DNA of 64,000 bases from Tunturibacter gelidoferens. GTDB taxonomy: Bacteria; Acidobacteriota; Terriglobia; Terriglobales; Acidobacteriaceae. Every line of letters starts with the position of its first letter. Position 1 is the stretch's first letter. Under the pieces are notes generated by a model, which saw only the letters and a program-made list of their open reading frames with translations, was not told where the DNA came from and searched no databases. This document shows positions 61,713 through 64,000 of the stretch, piece after piece. The stretch covers positions 992,001-1,056,000 of the forward strand of contig NZ_CP132938.1 of NCBI RefSeq assembly GCF_040358255.1, given 5' to 3'. The position numbers and the translations under genes were made by a program.

Positions 61713-64000
61713 GTGAATTCACCAGAGCTACTGCCGATCATCCCCTCCCCTCTACGCGAAGCGAGCGCTGCTGCCTTGGAGTGGCCACGCCTCCGCGAGT
61801 ACATCGCCGGTCGTACCTTCTCCCCCCTTGGTCGCGCTTGGATTCTCGCACTCGAGCCCTGCGCCGACCTCGCCTGGATCGACCAGCAGCAGCAACGCAC
61901 CGCCGAGCTGCGCGCTATGCTCACTCGTGGCGGCAGCTTCGATTTCCGCGGACTCTTCGATCCCACCACTCTTCTCGACAAAGCCCGTATCGAAGGCGCT
62001 GCCCTCGAGTCCACCGAGATTCGTGATCTCCTCGCCGTCGTGGAACGCGTCGCAGCGTGGCGCAACCTCATCGACCCTCCCCCAAATGGGACCCGCTATG
62101 AGTGGCCAGGAATCGCCGCATTCTCCGCGCCTTTGCTCGCCTACGACCTCGCGCCACTCCTTCGCGTCCTGCGCGGCAAGATCGAACCCGACGGCAGCCT
62201 CAACGACGACGCCTCCCCCGAACTCAATCGCATCCGACGCGCGATGGAGCGCCAGTACCGCGCCATCGAAGCAAGCCTCCGCAGATCCCTGCAAACCCTT
62301 AGCGAAGGCGGCAGCACGCAGGAAGATCTCATTACCATCCGCGGCGACCGCTTCGTCATCCCGGTAAAATCCGAATTTAAGCGCAAAGTCCCTGGCGTCG
62401 TTCACGGTTCGTCCTCCTCCGGACAGACCGTGTTCGTCGAGCCACTCGAGACCATCGAGCAGAACAACGAGCTTGTCCGGCTCCTTGATGAAGAGCAATC
62501 GGAGATACACCGCATTCTCGTCGCGATGACGCACGCTCTCGGTCAAAACTCCGCAGCGATTCATCTCGGCGCGTGCATTCTTGCGGAGGTCGAATCGCAC
62601 CATGCTCGCGCTCGTTTCGCCGAGACCCTCAACTGCTCCCGCCCAAACTTCACGCAGGAGCTAGCGCTTACGGCCGCTCGCCATCCTTTGCTGGAGCTGC
62701 GCATGCGCGCTGACGCCGTGGTCGAAGGCATCGAACCCACCGCGCCAGTTCCGCTCACCATCATTCTTCCTGCCGAAGCCAAACAGCTTATTATTAGCGG
62801 CCCCAACACCGGAGGAAAAACCGTCTCTCTCAAGACCCTCGGCCTTCTCGCACTGATGGCCCAGGCAGGCATCCCTGTTCCCGCCGAAGAGGCGAATCTT
62901 CCACTTTTCAAAAGCATCTACGCTGACATAGGCGACGCCCAATCCATCGAGCGCAATCTCTCCAGCTTCTCCGCCCACGTCGTCAATCTCGATCGGATCT
63001 CGCGGGAAGCGACCTCAGATTCGCTTGTCCTGCTCGACGAACTGGGCTCGGCTACAGATCCCGAAGAAGGTGCCGCGCTCGCAGTCGCCATCGCCACTCA
63101 CTTTCTCAAGCTCAATGCATGGTGTTGCATCACGACTCACCTCACCTCCCTGAAGGTCTACGCTGCCAATCACCCGGGCGTCCTCAACGCAGCCGTCGGC
63201 TTCGATCAGCAGACCCTCACCCCTACCTACGAGTTGCGCCTCGGTGTGCCGGGAGCCTCTGCGGGTCTTAACATCGCAGCACGACTAGGCCTTGCCCCCG
63301 AAATCATCACCGCAGCCCGCGCCCAGATGACCACGCAGACCGCTGACATCGGCGCCTTTCTCGACCAACTCCACAACCAGCTCACCGCAGCTGCAGCCGA
63401 GCGCGAAACCTTGCAGCTTCGCGAACGCGAGCTGTCCCGCGAAAAGGCTCGGGTCGAAGTCGAAGGCCGGGTTGAACAAAAGACCCGCACTAAAGAGCTC
63501 GAAGCCAAACTCAGCTCTCTCCTCGAAGACTTCGCCTACCAACTCCGCGAAACCGTAAAAGCCATTGACGACAAGGCTCTTGCCCAAAAGATCGCTCGCG
63601 ACTCCGACCGCCGCATGGCCACACTCCGTCGCGAGTTCTCCGAGCAGTTCAACTCCACCGTCGTGGCCCACACAACGCGCGCGGATAAGAACGACCCAGC
63701 CGCCCAACCCCACATCCCCAAGGGCATCAAGGTCGGTGATCTCGTAAAACTCAAGTCGCTCGGCCGTCAGGCAAGAGTAGACCGGGTCATCGACACAAAA
63801 AACTTCGAAGTGTCGATGGGGCCGATGAAGATGCGTGCCGCCATAGACGACATAGCGGAGGTCGAGTCTGTAAACGTAGTCACGCCGCTCGAAGCCGCGC
63901 GAAAACGCGGAGGCATCACCGTTGCCACAGCCAACAACGACACCGACTACATGACCTCCGAGATCAACGTCATCGGCCGCACCGCAGACGAAGCTCAGAC
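61713..64000 (+). CDS. mutS2: Endonuclease MutS2, 5' part (runs off window)
   Basis: 762 residues visible. After EWPRLREYIAGRTFSPLG come the core/lever and ATPase: Walker A GPNTGGKTVSLKTL (about 363), Walker B LVLLDELGSATDPEEG, and CITTHLTSLK. A coiled coil and the KOW-like part (VGDLVKLKSLGRQARV) follow. The last visible residues (SEINVIGRTADEA) begin the C-terminal Smr nuclease domain. It binds branched DNA and collided ribosomes. A GTG start at 61713 is the best guess. The 3' end lies outside the window. Confidence 0.92.
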   Translation, partial: MNSPELLPIIPSPLREASAAALEWPRLREYIAGRTFSPLGRAWILALEPCADLAWIDQQQQRTAELRAMLTRGGSFDFRGLFDPTTLLDKARIEGAALESTEIRDLLAVVERVAAWRNLIDPPPNGTRYEWPGIAAFSAPLLAYDLAPLLRVLRGKIEPDGSLNDDASPELNRIRRAMERQYRAIEASLRRSLQTLSEGGSTQEDLITIRGDRFVIPVKSEFKRKVPGVVHGSSSSGQTVFVEPLETIEQNNELVRLLDEEQSEIHRILVAMTHALGQNSAAIHLGACILAEVESHHARARFAETLNCSRPNFTQELALTAARHPLLELRMRADAVVEGIEPTAPVPLTIILPAEAKQLIISGPNTGGKTVSLKTLGLLALMAQAGIPVPAEEANLPLFKSIYADIGDAQSIERNLSSFSAHVVNLDRISREATSDSLVLLDELGSATDPEEGAALAVAIATHFLKLNAWCCITTHLTSLKVYAANHPGVLNAAVGFDQQTLTPTYELRLGVPGASAGLNIAARLGLAPEIITAARAQMTTQTADIGAFLDQLHNQLTAAAAERETLQLRERELSREKARVEVEGRVEQKTRTKELEAKLSSLLEDFAYQLRETVKAIDDKALAQKIARDSDRRMATLRREFSEQFNSTVVAHTTRADKNDPAAQPHIPKGIKVGDLVKLKSLGRQARVDRVIDTKNFEVSMGPMKMRAAIDDIAEVESVNVVTPLEAARKRGGITVATANNDTDYMTSEINVIGRTADEAQ

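Noticed and set aside
1..64000. Search for tRNA and rRNA genes
   Set aside because: No TTCGANNC-type T-loop with cloverleaf context and no rRNA signatures were found by eye; a tRNAscan-SE run would be decisive.

Overview
The window looks like a chromosomal segment of an acidobacterium, probably of the Acidobacteriaceae/Terriglobales (Edaphobacter-Granulicella-Terriglobus type). This is inferred from the mix of MacB-type permease pairs, hopanoid-type glycosyltransferase HpnI, a PEP-CTERM protein, small zinc-ribbon and phage-like proteins of a kind I associate with that group, and moderately high GC. No marker gene in the window fixes the genus. Gene density is high, most genes are short operons with ATGA overlaps, and several promoters appear to give leaderless mRNAs. 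I saw no tRNA, rRNA or CRISPR array.

Layout. 1-6.5 kb: tail of a BBE-domain oxidase, a divergent TetR/SDR pair with twin palindromic operators, hpnI, and two FtsX/MacB-like permeases. 6.6-7.6 kb: RNase P RNA (rnpB) with its terminator, then a repeat-rich stretch. 7.6-19.4 kb: housekeeping genes (ruvA, RNase T2, coaBC, nadD, rsfS, rlmH, accD, tag) mixed with methyltransferases and membrane proteins. 19.4-24.4 kb: DUF302 protein, secreted M28 peptidase, hypothetical proteins and a truncated thioredoxin.

24.9-32.5 kb: an XRE-cupin regulator followed by a tightly overlapping operon crtN - aldehyde dehydrogenase/DUF2141 fusion - crtP - crtQ - crtO - small unknown protein. Together these encode every step of a staphyloxanthin-like C30 carotenoid pathway except the first condensation (no crtM, no hpnCDE here). 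The presence of hpnI suggests that squalene is made elsewhere in the genome and could be the substrate. The ALDH-DUF2141 fusion and the translationally coupled last gene are the most interesting novelties of the window.

32.9-34.2 kb: an IS481-type element with a frameshifted transposase. 34.3-41.5 kb: small membrane proteins, glyA, a 43-residue membrane protein with its own terminator, a possible cobalamin riboswitch with no recognisable target gene, a tautomerase and an alpha/beta hydrolase. 41.6-46 kb: TPR protein flanked by a 50-bp duplication of the hydrolase gene, an ArsR-SRPBCC-DoxX operon under a long palindromic promoter/operator, and an XRE/membrane protein pair with two inverted 18-bp operators. 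46.3-52.8 kb: PEP-CTERM protein, DUF1801 protein, secreted regulatory-domain protein, ICMT-like methyltransferase, and a phage-derived cassette with an S24-like repressor that lacks the usual catalytic serine. 52.9-64 kb: purEK, the lpd-lipB-E2 operon of a 2-oxoacid dehydrogenase complex, hemB, and the 5' part of mutS2, which runs off the window.
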